Positions 38,214 to 48,188 of a stretch of 64,000 bases of DNA are shown here, one piece after another. This stretch comes from Crocinitomicaceae bacterium (GTDB taxonomy: Bacteria; Bacteroidota; Bacteroidia; Flavobacteriales_D; Crocinitomicaceae). Both the position numbers and the translations under genes were made by a program. Under the pieces are notes generated by a model that saw only the letters and a program-made list of their open reading frames with translations, made no database searches and had not been told where the DNA came from. The DNA lies in the NCBI GenBank assembly GCA_022447585.1, contig JAKVAR010000006.1:920161-984160 (forward strand), written 5' to 3'. Numbering within the stretch: the first letter of the stretch is position 1; each line of letters opens with the position of its first letter.

Positions 38214-40802
38214 ATGAGAGTTTTAGTATCATCTATATTCGTGGCTTTGTCAAGCCTTATTTTTGCGCAAAATACATCTACCTCGTGCAGTGTGGCTCAA
38301 AATATTTGTAACGCGGTTCCTGTTCCTTTTGATTTAGGAACAGGAGCTCCTAATCCTGTGGTTCCTCCTTCAGGTAATATTTCAAATCCAAGTACTAATC
38401 CGGCGGGAGTAAATAGTGGTTGCTTGTTTTCGGGGGAGTTGAATCCGAACTGGTTTGTATTAAATGTTACTTCAACGGGAAATTTGGAGTTTGAAATTGG
38501 AGCTCCTGGTGGTAATGGTTTCTTCGATTGGGAATTATGGCCTTATGATCCTGTAACGGGTTGTTCAGATATTCAAAATAATTTAGTTGCACCAGCTGCT
38601 TGTAATTGGAATGCCTCTTCAGCAGGATATACTGGTATGTCTGCGGGTGGACCGCCCCCAGGTGGAGTTGCTGGTAATTTTCAGCCAGCAATACCCGTTG
38701 TTGCCGGAACAGCATATATATTGATGTTTTCTAATTATAGTTCAGCTGTTGGTACTGTGAATTTAACTTTCCCTCCAACTGGAGCCACGATAGGTTGTTC
38801 AGGTGGTACTCCAGATCAAACGATTTGTTTAGGTGATGCGGCAACTGTCGACTTAACAATGAGTCCAGGATGGGTGAATGCTACTGCTAACTGGTTAGTT
38901 ACAACAAATGTTTCTGATCCGACAGGAATTACAGGTGTTATTGTTGATCCAACTGTGACAACTGATTATGAAGTTCAAATTTGGGATCAAGGAGCAATTG
39001 TTGATACGATTGAATTTACGATTAATGTTGTTGATCCTCCTGCTCCAGATGCGGGCGTGGATCAGGTCCTTTGTTTAGGTAGCCCAATTAGTATGGCAGC
39101 AACTGTGAGTGATCCTGCAAATCCGACATTATGGTCGTATTCAGCAGCAGGAATTGTACCAGCGCCAACGGTTAATTTTGTGCCTAATATGTCTGATCCT
39201 TTAGCTACAGTTTCAGTTAATCAATTAGGGGTTTATGAGTTTTATTTTAGAGAAAGTAATGCTATTTGTGGTAACGTTTACGACACTATGACTGTTATAG
39301 TCGAGGACTTAAACATAACAGCAACGTCTGTTCCTCCATCATGTGAAGGCTTTGCGGATGGTGAAATACATATTACAGCTCCGGGAGCTAATGAATATAC
39401 TTTTGATGGGATTAATTGGCAAACAGACTCTTTCTCTCTTGTGTTTCCTGCAGGAGCATATACCGTGTGTGCTAGATCTCCATTAGGATGTGAAAAATGT
39501 TTTGATGTAGATGTTGTTGACCCTGACCCAGTAGTTGTCTCTGTGAGTAATGATACATTGATTTGTGAGAATGGAACGGCGCAACTTTTAGCCTCTGCTA
39601 CAGGCGGAACATCATATTTGTTTAATTGGGATCATACAGGTGATACAGGACCTAGTCAACCTGAAAATCCGACAGTGGGGACAACATATACTGTGTTTGC
39701 AGAGAATGAGAACGGATGCGTTTCTACTCCAGAATCAATTGATGTTACAATTCGCCCTCCTTTAACAGGAACTATTACAGCTTGGGATACAATCTGTCCT
39801 ACTTACAATACGGATATTACTGCAACAGTTGTTGGTGGTTTAGGAGCTCCATATGACTTTGTCTGGACTTCAGGAGATGTCTTTAATGGGGCTGGTTCGC
39901 ATACAATTAATGTGGACCCTATGGTTACTACTGATTATACGGTTACTATTACTGATGGGTGTGAATCAACACCTTTAGTTTTAACTACGAATGTTAGAGT
40001 TGCTCCAGTGCCAGTTCCGCAATACACAGTTTTAGATCCTGAACAGTGTGAGCCTGCAGTTTTCCATATTGTCAATTCTACAGATCCAACGATGAGTGAG
40101 TTTAACTATTGGTTAGTTAATGGTGATCAGCAATTTTTAAATCAAGATACAATTGTTACGACAGAATTAATGGCAGGTCAATATGATATACAAATGATTA
40201 TTACTTCTTATGAGGGATGCGTTGATTCATTGACTTTTATAGATGCATTGGATGTAAAACCGAAGCCTGTTGCTGATTTTAAACATGCGCCTAATCCAGT
40301 AACTATGTTTAATACTACTGTAAGTTTCCAAAATCATTCGTTTAATGGTCATACTTACCAATGGTATTTTGATGGCGGTTCTCCGGCTCAGTCTACTCAA
40401 GAGGATGTTCAGGTGGTTTTCCCAGATGGGGAGACAGGTACTTATGATGTTACATTAATTACAACTTCTGAATTGGGTTGTGTGGATACAATGGAATATG
40501 AATTAATAGTATTCCCAGAAGTAATTATTTATGCACCAAATACATTTACTCCAGATGGTGATGAGTTCAATCAATCTTGGTTGGTTCATATGGAAGGTGT
40601 AGATCCTTATGATTTTGATTTATTAATTTTCAATAGATGGGGAGAATTAGTTTGGGAATCTCATGATATTACGGTTCCTTGGGATGGTCAGTTTAATGGA
40701 AAGCCTTTGAAACAAGGAATGTATAATTGGGTCATTAAAACCAAAGACCTTCTGAATGATGATAAATACACTTATACTGGTCACGTTACCATTATAAGAT
40801 AA
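38214..40802 (+). CDS. T9SS type B surface protein with PKD/Ig-like repeats and gliding-motility-associated C-terminal domain
   Basis: 862 residues from ATG 38214 (MRVLVSSIFVALSSLIFAQ signal peptide; an upstream in-frame start at 38196 would add six residues before it and overlap the previous gene). The first 200 residues resemble a pre-peptidase C-terminal-like beta-sandwich ('WFVLNVTSTGNLEFEIGAPG'). Several Ig/PKD-like repeats follow, with Cys pairs such as 'ITDGCESTPLVLTTNVRVAP'. The last 90 residues are the type B sorting domain: 'APNTFTPDGDEFNQSWLVH', 'DLLIFNRWGELVWES', 'WDGQFNGKPLKQGMYNWVI'. Such cargo crosses the outer membrane by T9SS and stays at the surface. Likely an adhesin; no enzyme domain seen. 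Confidence 0.92.
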   Translation: MRVLVSSIFVALSSLIFAQNTSTSCSVAQNICNAVPVPFDLGTGAPNPVVPPSGNISNPSTNPAGVNSGCLFSGELNPNWFVLNVTSTGNLEFEIGAPGGNGFFDWELWPYDPVTGCSDIQNNLVAPAACNWNASSAGYTGMSAGGPPPGGVAGNFQPAIPVVAGTAYILMFSNYSSAVGTVNLTFPPTGATIGCSGGTPDQTICLGDAATVDLTMSPGWVNATANWLVTTNVSDPTGITGVIVDPTVTTDYEVQIWDQGAIVDTIEFTINVVDPPAPDAGVDQVLCLGSPISMAATVSDPANPTLWSYSAAGIVPAPTVNFVPNMSDPLATVSVNQLGVYEFYFRESNAICGNVYDTMTVIVEDLNITATSVPPSCEGFADGEIHITAPGANEYTFDGINWQTDSFSLVFPAGAYTVCARSPLGCEKCFDVDVVDPDPVVVSVSNDTLICENGTAQLLASATGGTSYLFNWDHTGDTGPSQPENPTVGTTYTVFAENENGCVSTPESIDVTIRPPLTGTITAWDTICPTYNTDITATVVGGLGAPYDFVWTSGDVFNGAGSHTINVDPMVTTDYTVTITDGCESTPLVLTTNVRVAPVPVPQYTVLDPEQCEPAVFHIVNSTDPTMSEFNYWLVNGDQQFLNQDTIVTTELMAGQYDIQMIITSYEGCVDSLTFIDALDVKPKPVADFKHAPNPVTMFNTTVSFQNHSFNGHTYQWYFDGGSPAQSTQEDVQVVFPDGETGTYDVTLITTSELGCVDTMEYELIVFPEVIIYAPNTFTPDGDEFNQSWLVHMEGVDPYDFDLLIFNRWGELVWESHDITVPWDGQFNGKPLKQGMYNWVIKTKDLLNDDKYTYTGHVTIIR

Positions 40803-40823
40803 GGTATATTTTATACAAGATTT

Positions 40824-40856
40824 AAAGCGCTTTGACTACTGTTAAAGCGCTTTTTT
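40824..40856 (+). terminator. Terminator after the T9SS type B gene
   Basis: AAAGCGCTTT occurs twice (40824-40833 and 40844-40853); the word is its own reverse complement, so the copies pair as a perfect 10-bp stem with a 10-nt loop and continue into T6. Confidence 0.88.
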
Positions 40857-40889
40857 CTTGTTAACTTTATCCAAAATTTTGCACGCACT

Positions 40890-42881
40890 ATGAAATCATT
40901 TCATGAACAAATATTAGAAGGGGTTCCATTTGAGATTCCTGAATTAATGCCGAATGAGATTGGAATTAATCATGCTCCTAAGAGAAAGCAAATCTTGAAA
41001 GAAGATGAACGAAAATTGGCGCTTAAGAATGCGTTGCGTTATTTTCCAAAAGAGCAACACAAGGATTTAGCGCAAGAATTCATCGAAGAATTAAATGAAT
41101 TTGGTCGTATTTATATGCTTAGATTCAGACCGAAATATAAGATGTACGCTCGTTCAATTGATGAGTATCCCGGAAATTGTCAGCAAGCAAAAGCCATTAT
41201 GTTAATGATCCAGAATAACCTGGATTATGCTGTGGCTCAGCATCCGCATGAATTAATAACTTATGGTGGAAACGGCGCGGTATTTTCAAATTGGATTCAG
41301 TATCGCTTAACGATGAAGTATTTGGCGGAAATGACTGATGAACAAACGTTAGTAATGTATTCTGGACATCCAATGGGGTTATTTCCATCGCATAAAGATG
41401 CTCCTCGAGTTGTCGTTACTAATGGAATGATGATACCTAATTATTCTCAGCCAGATGATTGGGAGAAATTCAATGCGTTGGGTGTTACTCAATATGGGCA
41501 AATGACTGCAGGATCATATATGTATATTGGGCCTCAAGGTATTGTTCACGGAACGACTATTACTGTTTTAAATGGTTTTAGAAAGATAAAGAAAGAGCCA
41601 AAAGGAGGTTTGTTTGTTACTTCTGGTTTAGGAGGGATGAGTGGTGCTCAGCCAAAAGCTGGAACTATAGCAGGTTGTGTTACTGTTTGTGCTGAAGTAA
41701 ACCCTAAAATCACTAAAATCCGCCACGATCAAGGGTGGGTTAATGAAATTATAGAAGATTTAGATGAATTGGTTGCAAGAGTAAATCAAGCTCAGATAAA
41801 TAAAGAGGTTGTTTCTATTGCCTACCTTGGGAATATTGTGGAGGTATGGGAAAAATTTGATTCTGCTAATATTCATATTGATTTGGGGTCAGATCAAACT
41901 TCTTTACATAATCCATGGGCTGGTGGATATTACCCTGTAGGTATCTCATTTGAGGCATCTAATGAGATGATGGCTACTGATCCTGATAAGTTTAAAGAAA
42001 AAGTACAAGAGTCACTTAGAAGACATGCTAAAGCCGTTAATAAACATACATCCAAAGGAACTTACTTCTTCGATTATGGAAATGCATTCCTTTTAGAATC
42101 TTCTAGAGCTGGTGCGGATATTATGGCCGAGAATGGCGTAGATTTTAAATATCCATCTTATGTTCAGGATATTATGGGTCCAATGTGTTTCGATTATGGA
42201 TTTGGTCCGTTTAGATGGGTTGCGGCCTCGGCAAAACCTGAAGACTTGAAAAGAACAGACGAGATAGCTTGTCAAGTTTTAGAAGGTATTATGAAGAATA
42301 GTCCTGCTGAAATACAGCAGCAAATGGCGGATAATATTCAATGGATTAAGGGTGCTCAAGAAAATAAGTTAGTTGTAGGATCTCAAGCTCGAATTTTATA
42401 TGCGGATGCTGAAGGGCGAATGAAAATTGCAAAAGCATTCAACGATGCAATTGCGTCTGGTGAGATAGGACCAGTTATTTTGGGTAGGGATCATCATGAT
42501 GTTTCTGGAACAGATTCTCCGTACAGAGAAACCTCAAATATTTATGATGGTTCGAGATTTACTGCTGATATGGCGATTCAAAATGTGATCGGTGATGCTT
42601 TCCGTGGCGCTACTTGGGTTTCTATTCATAACGGCGGTGGAGTAGGCTGGGGAGAAGTTATGAATGGTGGTTTTGGAATGCTACTGGATGGATCCTCAGA
42701 TGCTGAGCGTAGATTGAAATCTATGCTACATTGGGATGTTAATAATGGTATCTCGCGCAGAAGTTGGGCTCGAAATGAAGGCGCTATGTTCGCGATTAAA
42801 CGTGCAATGGAAATTGAGCCAAACTTAAAAGTGACTATTCCTGAAATTGTGGATGAATCAATTATAGAGGATTTATTCTAA
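40890..42881 (+). CDS. hutU: Urocanate hydratase
   Basis: 663 residues. Second step of histidine breakdown: hydrates urocanate to imidazolonepropionate with NAD+ as prosthetic group. Signatures: 'ITYGGNGAVFSNWIQYRL', 'GQMTAGSYMYIGPQGIVHGT', the nucleotide loop SGLGGMSGAQP (245-255), and 'DIMGPMCFDYGFGPFRWVAA' with the conserved active-site Cys region. Somewhat longer than the roughly 560-aa enterobacterial enzyme, with an N-terminal extension. hutH, hutI and hutG are not adjacent; it is a single-gene unit between two strong terminators. Confidence 0.97.
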   Translation: MKSFHEQILEGVPFEIPELMPNEIGINHAPKRKQILKEDERKLALKNALRYFPKEQHKDLAQEFIEELNEFGRIYMLRFRPKYKMYARSIDEYPGNCQQAKAIMLMIQNNLDYAVAQHPHELITYGGNGAVFSNWIQYRLTMKYLAEMTDEQTLVMYSGHPMGLFPSHKDAPRVVVTNGMMIPNYSQPDDWEKFNALGVTQYGQMTAGSYMYIGPQGIVHGTTITVLNGFRKIKKEPKGGLFVTSGLGGMSGAQPKAGTIAGCVTVCAEVNPKITKIRHDQGWVNEIIEDLDELVARVNQAQINKEVVSIAYLGNIVEVWEKFDSANIHIDLGSDQTSLHNPWAGGYYPVGISFEASNEMMATDPDKFKEKVQESLRRHAKAVNKHTSKGTYFFDYGNAFLLESSRAGADIMAENGVDFKYPSYVQDIMGPMCFDYGFGPFRWVAASAKPEDLKRTDEIACQVLEGIMKNSPAEIQQQMADNIQWIKGAQENKLVVGSQARILYADAEGRMKIAKAFNDAIASGEIGPVILGRDHHDVSGTDSPYRETSNIYDGSRFTADMAIQNVIGDAFRGATWVSIHNGGGVGWGEVMNGGFGMLLDGSSDAERRLKSMLHWDVNNGISRRSWARNEGAMFAIKRAMEIEPNLKVTIPEIVDESIIEDLF

Positions 42882-42939
42882 ATGAAATTAGAACTGTCTA
42901 GTCCTCAGATAGTTTGACAGTAAATAAGGAAATTAATTT

Positions 42940-42972
42940 AAACCGAAGAGGATATCCTCTTCGGTTTTTTTT
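42940..42972 (+). terminator. Terminator of hutU
   Basis: AAACCGAAGAGG and CCTCTTCGGTTT form a perfect stem (42940-42967) around ATAT, then five more T. It may also stop leftward transcription of the AddA-like gene, since its A/T ends are nearly symmetric. Confidence 0.92.
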
Positions 42973-43083
42973 CAGTTATGAATTTTTAGCTTATCACAAG
43001 ATTCCAGGCATGATATGAAATTTGGTGAATTATTTGACTTAAGTGTGTTTTGAATTTATAAACGAACAAAAGAAATCAATTTA

Positions 43084-46000
43084 TTATCCAATATGTCTTA
43101 ATTCTCCGAGCGAAGAATAATATAGGTAACAGCTTACTTGAGGGAAGCTCATAGATTCTAATACATGTTGGTAAGATTTAATTTGTTTTATGTCCTTGTT
43201 TCCCGGAAGTCCAGTTTTATAATCTATAATGATCGTTCTATCTTCTTTTATAATGATTTTATCAGGAATCAATGTGGTGGTGTCATCTACAATTATTGCT
43301 TGTTCATTCAAAACTTCTTTTTTAGATTCAAATAGTCCAGCATATTGAGGATTTTCGAATAAATCATTAAGTTTTAATTCCAGCTCTTTAGCATTTGACT
43401 GAGATACTTCTCCTTCTGAAATTGATTTGTTGAGTTGTGCTTTGATTTCACTTTTATCTTCTAGAATACTCGCCAAATAATGGAATTGAATCCCAAATTG
43501 CATTTCTTCGCTAAGATAGTCTGTATCCAATAAGATATCATTATCTTGAAGTGAAATGTCAGGAAACCATAAACGATCGGATGCATTTTTAGGTATAAAT
43601 AAAGAGCTTTCATTTAAACTTGATTTTGGTTGCGTTCTTATCCCGTCATCGTATTCTAAAACTAAAAAGTCATCAATTAATTTAGAATCTTCGCTTTCTT
43701 CAAGCGTGTCGTGAAAAAGTTGACCAAATTTATTTTTCTCGAAAAAGTTAGCTATATATAATCGTTCAACTGGCCTTGTCATTGCAACATAACATTTGTT
43801 GACGTTATCTACTATAACTTGCGTCTTTTCTGCATTGTATAATTCCTTTAATACTTCTAAGTGATCCTTGCTTGTGGGCTGTTTGTATATCACATAATCG
43901 TCTAAATGAATTAAAAAATGCGATTTTACTTCGTTTTTGAAATTCATAGTGGGGACTATTACCACAGGGAATTCAAGCCCCTTTGATTTATGAATGGTCA
44001 TTAATTGAATTGATTCATCGCTCTCAGGTATTTGAACCGCAATCTTATTTTTCTTTAACTCATATTCACCTAAAAATGATCTTAAATCAGGACCTTTTGA
44101 AAGGCCATAGTCAAATGTTAAATCTGCTAAGTGATGCAAATACGGATCATTGAGCTCGTTGTAGCCGGCGATTGAATAAAATTGTTGAACTAAGTCATAC
44201 AAGTTTTCATGTTTGAAGAAAAACTTGATTTCACCGCCAAAGTGATCGCTTAAAAATCTCTGGTCATTAAATCGACGATACTTTTTCCCAGATTCAGTTA
44301 TTTTCTCTACAATATAACTTTGGTATTCATCAAATGACCCAGATTTAATTCTGAAGAATAACTCAGCAAATCGTTTCATTTCATTTTCTCCTGAAGGATT
44401 TAATCTTCGATGCAAGAAAGCAATGGTTAACTGAACTTTCAATGAGCTGTTGATTAATAGAGAATCGGTTGATACAACTTTATAACCATGAGAAGTTAAT
44501 CCAAGTGCCCAACGATTACATTCTTTATTGGTTCCTCCTAGAATACAAATTTCTCCAGGTTTAAAACCATCAGTTTTACATTCTTCAATCCATTCGATTA
44601 TTTGCGGAACGAGTTCATCCGGAGATTTTTTTTCTTCTTTTGATATAATGTGAACTTTTCCTTTTGATTTAGATTGGGGATTTTGGATAACCGAATTGTA
44701 AAATTCAGCTGCTTTTTCAGGAAGCATATTTCTTAAGCTTGTAAAAAAGGAATTATTTAATTTCACTATGGTTGAACTAGATCTCCAATTGCTTTCTAAT
44801 TCAGATAATTCTCCCATTTGATCAAAATATGCTGATTGACTCGCTATGTGAGGATCGTTTTCAGGATTATATATTTGAGGCAATGAAACAAATTGTTCAG
44901 CGATTCCATTTTTGAACCTATAGATTGATTGTTTCGGATCACCAACAATTAAATTAACATGATTTTGAGACATGGATTCTTTGACTAATGGGACCAAATT
45001 CAACCATTGTAATCGCGATGTGTCTTGAAATTCATCTAACAAGAAATGATGAAACTTACTCCCTAGTCGTTCATAAATAAATGGTGTATGTTCATTTTGT
45101 ATTAATTCTGAAATCAAAGCGTTGAATTCTGAAATTCGAATCAATTGTTCATCTTTACGCACTTTCTTTAATGAAGTAGCCATGAATTGCAGTAAGGCCA
45201 TGTTGAAGAAGTTTTTCAAGAATAATTCAAGGCTAGCGTATTCTTTTAACTTGTTCTCCCAAAAATAAATTAGTGCGTAAATCTGATCTTTTATTCCTTG
45301 AGGATAATCTTGATTGGGTTTTAGTTCAACTTCTAAATTTTTGAGAAAGGTTGGAGAGAATAAATCAGCGTTGTTATGAAATTTATCATAAGCCAGAACT
45401 TTTTTTATCGCATTAAACGTTACCGTTTTTCCTGGTAGTAATGAAGGATCAATACCACAAGAGTTTATTTCATTTTGAATGGCTCCTATTAATGTTAAAA
45501 AAGATTGGTCTATTTTTGTTCGCGCATTAATAAGTAGTCCAAATTGCTCCGTGGAAAAATCCATTTCCATCAATTGCTCAATGATCTTGTTGTTCTTTTC
45601 GTTACGTAAGATCTTTCCAAAATCAACTAGATTTCTTCTGAAATTCCATTGATTTCCTTCATCAATATTCGCTTTTGCATAGGAAAGGATGAGTTTGTTT
45701 AGTGATTCCGAACCTTCTTCTCCAAGCTGATTTAATATGTCATCTACAATTTTTTCAATTATTTCTGTTTCATCTAATACAACTTCAAAATCATTAGGAA
45801 GATCCAAATCTCGACCAAATGACTTAATCAATCTTAGGTTGAACTTATCAATTGTCATTATATGAAACTCCTCGTACTGGTGTAGAATGTTTCCTAAAAC
45901 CCGACGACAGCGATTTTGAACGTCAATAGTTGTTAACCCAAGGCCATCAGCAATATCCGTTGTAAGCTGTAAAGCTTTATTTTTGTAAATCTTTGGCGAA

Positions 46001-46209
46001 CTAATTTGATCCAAAGCCGCAATGATTCTCTCTTTCATTTCCAACGCTGCCTTGTTTGTAAACGTCATAGCTATAACGTTAGCAAAGCTGCTACCGGTTT
46101 TTTCCTCTGAAATAAGAAGTTCGATGTAAGCTTTTACCAAGTGATAAGTCTTCCCACTTCCGGCTGAAGCGTTTAAAATTTTAAGTGGCTTTGGCGTTTG
46201 ATGAATCAC
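43084..46209 (-). CDS. AddA-like UvrD-family helicase with C-terminal PD-(D/E)XK nuclease
   Basis: 1041 residues from GTG 46207-46209; no ATG is nearby, and this start leaves 13 residues before Walker A ASAGSGKT (14-21), as in AddA/RecB. Further motifs: 'NVIAMTFTNKAALEMKERI' (Ia), 'HHFLLDEFQDTSRLQWLNLV' (Walker B), 'GDPKQSIYRFKNG' (III), 'IQLMTIHKSKGLEFPVVIVP' (V), 'NKCYVAMTRPVERLYIA' (VI). The end carries a nuclease core 'LIPDKIIIKEDRTIIIDYKTG' with Asp and Asp-Tyr-Lys. Such proteins resect double-strand breaks together with an AddB partner. No addB lies beside it. Confidence 0.93.
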   Translation of the reverse strand: MIHQTPKPLKILNASAGSGKTYHLVKAYIELLISEEKTGSSFANVIAMTFTNKAALEMKERIIAALDQISSPKIYKNKALQLTTDIADGLGLTTIDVQNRCRRVLGNILHQYEEFHIMTIDKFNLRLIKSFGRDLDLPNDFEVVLDETEIIEKIVDDILNQLGEEGSESLNKLILSYAKANIDEGNQWNFRRNLVDFGKILRNEKNNKIIEQLMEMDFSTEQFGLLINARTKIDQSFLTLIGAIQNEINSCGIDPSLLPGKTVTFNAIKKVLAYDKFHNNADLFSPTFLKNLEVELKPNQDYPQGIKDQIYALIYFWENKLKEYASLELFLKNFFNMALLQFMATSLKKVRKDEQLIRISEFNALISELIQNEHTPFIYERLGSKFHHFLLDEFQDTSRLQWLNLVPLVKESMSQNHVNLIVGDPKQSIYRFKNGIAEQFVSLPQIYNPENDPHIASQSAYFDQMGELSELESNWRSSSTIVKLNNSFFTSLRNMLPEKAAEFYNSVIQNPQSKSKGKVHIISKEEKKSPDELVPQIIEWIEECKTDGFKPGEICILGGTNKECNRWALGLTSHGYKVVSTDSLLINSSLKVQLTIAFLHRRLNPSGENEMKRFAELFFRIKSGSFDEYQSYIVEKITESGKKYRRFNDQRFLSDHFGGEIKFFFKHENLYDLVQQFYSIAGYNELNDPYLHHLADLTFDYGLSKGPDLRSFLGEYELKKNKIAVQIPESDESIQLMTIHKSKGLEFPVVIVPTMNFKNEVKSHFLIHLDDYVIYKQPTSKDHLEVLKELYNAEKTQVIVDNVNKCYVAMTRPVERLYIANFFEKNKFGQLFHDTLEESEDSKLIDDFLVLEYDDGIRTQPKSSLNESSLFIPKNASDRLWFPDISLQDNDILLDTDYLSEEMQFGIQFHYLASILEDKSEIKAQLNKSISEGEVSQSNAKELELKLNDLFENPQYAGLFESKKEVLNEQAIIVDDTTTLIPDKIIIKEDRTIIIDYKTGLPGNKDIKQIKSYQHVLESMSFPQVSCYLYYSSLGELRHIG

Positions 46210-46325
46210 AAGTTGGAGTTTATTTCGAATATAATTGTTTAATCTTTTTTAGAGGTGTTTTATGGGGATTTAATTCCATCTCAGTGATTCGCTGACATTG
46301 GTATATAATTTTGTAAATTTGAGAT

Positions 46326-47081
46326 ATGCGTGCATTTAAGCAGATAACTGCAATATTATTAATAGGATTAGGTCTTTTGTCTTGTAAAAACGATACTCCG
46401 CCGGTTCCGGTGGATCCAGTCAACACTCTAAAAATGACGGTTCAACCTGTTTATGGAGGAGAAACACTTTATTTGGATTCAACTTATCAAACAGCGGAAG
46501 GATATGATGTTCAATTTACAGAACTTAGATTCTATATGCAGGATGTTCGCAATAGCTCAACTAGTTTCAAAGATGTTTCATTATACGATTACCGAGCTAG
46601 AGGAATCGACTTAATTAGTGTAGAAGGAGATAAAGATGACTTTAATTCGTTACAGGCTAATTTAGGTGTTGGAGCAGATGTCAATCATAATGATCCCGTT
46701 GGAGCTTTTGATCCTGACAGTTGGTTATATATTTCAAACGCTAATGATATGCATTGGGACTGGAACCCTGGATATATTTTCGTAAAGGTCGAAGCAAAGG
46801 TGGATACAATTCCTGACGGGGTTCCCTTATTTAATCATAATGTCATATTCCACGTTGGAAAGGATGAGAACTTGGAGACTTTATCTTTCGATAATATTCA
46901 ATGGATGAATGAAGGGAATGGATACACTTTCCCTTTGAAACTAGACATGCAACAATTTTTAGATAATAATGGTTCGAGCATAGATTTAAAAACTGAATTT
47001 ACTTCGCATACAGTTCCTGGGCAAGAAGTTCTTAGTACCAAAATAATGGTCAATTTTAAAGATGCCTTAATGCCTTACTGA
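46326..47081 (+). CDS. MbnP-family copper-binding lipoprotein
   Basis: 251 residues. Lipobox LLSC gives lipidated Cys20. The mature part matches MbnP-type proteins: 'QFTELRFYMQDVR' near the start, the hallmark 'NDMHWDWNPGYIFVKVE' (141-157, with His143, Trp144, Trp146), 'FHVGKDENLETLSF', and a last strand near 'MVNFKDALMPY'. In studied MbnPs a Trp is oxidised to kynurenine by the partner di-heme enzyme MbnH to complete a copper site. The next gene is such a di-heme protein and overlaps by one nt (TGATG form), so this pair is probably a copper-handling unit. Which Trp is modified cannot be read off. Confidence 0.88.
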   Translation: MRAFKQITAILLIGLGLLSCKNDTPPVPVDPVNTLKMTVQPVYGGETLYLDSTYQTAEGYDVQFTELRFYMQDVRNSSTSFKDVSLYDYRARGIDLISVEGDKDDFNSLQANLGVGADVNHNDPVGAFDPDSWLYISNANDMHWDWNPGYIFVKVEAKVDTIPDGVPLFNHNVIFHVGKDENLETLSFDNIQWMNEGNGYTFPLKLDMQQFLDNNGSSIDLKTEFTSHTVPGQEVLSTKIMVNFKDALMPY

Positions 47082-48154
47082 TGAAATATTTACTTATTCT
47101 TTTCATGATTATTGGAATCGCTATCTCTTGTAAGAAGGATAAGGTAGAACACGTTCCCACACCCTATGTGTTGGAAATTCCAAGTCATTTCCCAGTGATG
47201 AATATTCCTGAAGATAATCCGATGACGGTGGAAGGGGTTGCGTTGGGAAGAAAGTTATTCTATGAAAAGAAACTAAGTGGAGATAATTCCATTTCATGTG
47301 CAACATGTCATGCACCGAGTAGCGCTTTTTCAGATCCAAATCAATATTCAGAGGGTGTTGATGGACTATTAGGGACACGGAATTCTATGGCACTTGTTAA
47401 TGTCGGATGGAATGAATTTTTCTTTTGGGATGGAAGGGCAAAAACCTTGGAGGAACAAATTCTAATACCGGTTGAAGATCCAATTGAAATGCATGATCGT
47501 TGGCCCGATGTAATGAGCTCATTATTGTCTGATATGACCTATAAAAATATGTTCTTCAAAGCATTCAATACGGAAGAAATAGATTCAACTCATGCGGCTA
47601 AAGCCATAGCTCAATTCATTCGAACGATGATTTCTGGGTCTTCTAAATATGATGTAATGTATAAAGCTGAGAACAACTTAAGTCTTACATCGGCTGAGCA
47701 AGCAATTTATGCAACTGTGACCCCAGAGGAAACAGCAGGTTATGATTTATTTAAGAGCCTAAATGGTGCAGATTGTTTTCATTGTCATAATGGACCTTTA
47801 ATGCAAGTACAGAAATTTTCAAATAATGGACTGGATGCTACTTTTGCGGATAACGGTCGGGGCGATGTTACTGGAAACCCAAATGATAATGGAAAATTCA
47901 AAGTACCAACTTTACGGAATATTGAATATTCAGGACCATTTATGCATGATGGAAGGTTCTCGACTCTTGAAGAAGTGATTGAGCATTATTCCTCGGGAAT
48001 CCAAATGAGCCCTTCCATTGACCCACTAATTGAATTTGCCAGTCAAGGTGGTGTCCAATTAGATGCATTCGAAAAAGATTTAGTTAAAAAATTCTTACTT
48101 ACTTTAACAGATGAAACCTTTATTAATAATCCGGACTTTCAGGAGCCGCAATAA
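47081..48154 (+). CDS. MbnH-like di-heme cytochrome c peroxidase (MauG family)
   Basis: 357 residues. Lipobox AISC (Cys17) predicts a lipoprotein; MauG/MbnH proteins are more often soluble periplasmic. Two c-type haem sites: CATCH (73-77) and CFHCH (232-236). 'FFWDGRAKTLEEQILIPVED' lies between, as in the family, and 'FKVPTLRNIEYSGPFMHDGR' (273-292) supplies the usual distal-ligand region. The relatives use peroxide to oxidise a partner protein side chain through a bis-Fe(IV) state; CCP proper only removes peroxide. The coupled MbnP gene favours the side-chain-oxidising role. Confidence 0.9.
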   Translation: MKYLLILFMIIGIAISCKKDKVEHVPTPYVLEIPSHFPVMNIPEDNPMTVEGVALGRKLFYEKKLSGDNSISCATCHAPSSAFSDPNQYSEGVDGLLGTRNSMALVNVGWNEFFFWDGRAKTLEEQILIPVEDPIEMHDRWPDVMSSLLSDMTYKNMFFKAFNTEEIDSTHAAKAIAQFIRTMISGSSKYDVMYKAENNLSLTSAEQAIYATVTPEETAGYDLFKSLNGADCFHCHNGPLMQVQKFSNNGLDATFADNGRGDVTGNPNDNGKFKVPTLRNIEYSGPFMHDGRFSTLEEVIEHYSSGIQMSPSIDPLIEFASQGGVQLDAFEKDLVKKFLLTLTDETFINNPDFQEPQ

Positions 48155-48188
48155 ATAAATTTGTTTCTTTTGTAATAGAAAATAGATT

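Noticed and set aside
40874..40881. -7-like element (AAATTTTG) before hutU
   Set aside because: First base is off consensus and no TTG lies at the right distance; not listed as a promoter.
46220..46426. Minus-strand frame of 68 codons overlapping the MbnP start
   Set aside because: Shadow of the MbnP gene; no signal or family features.
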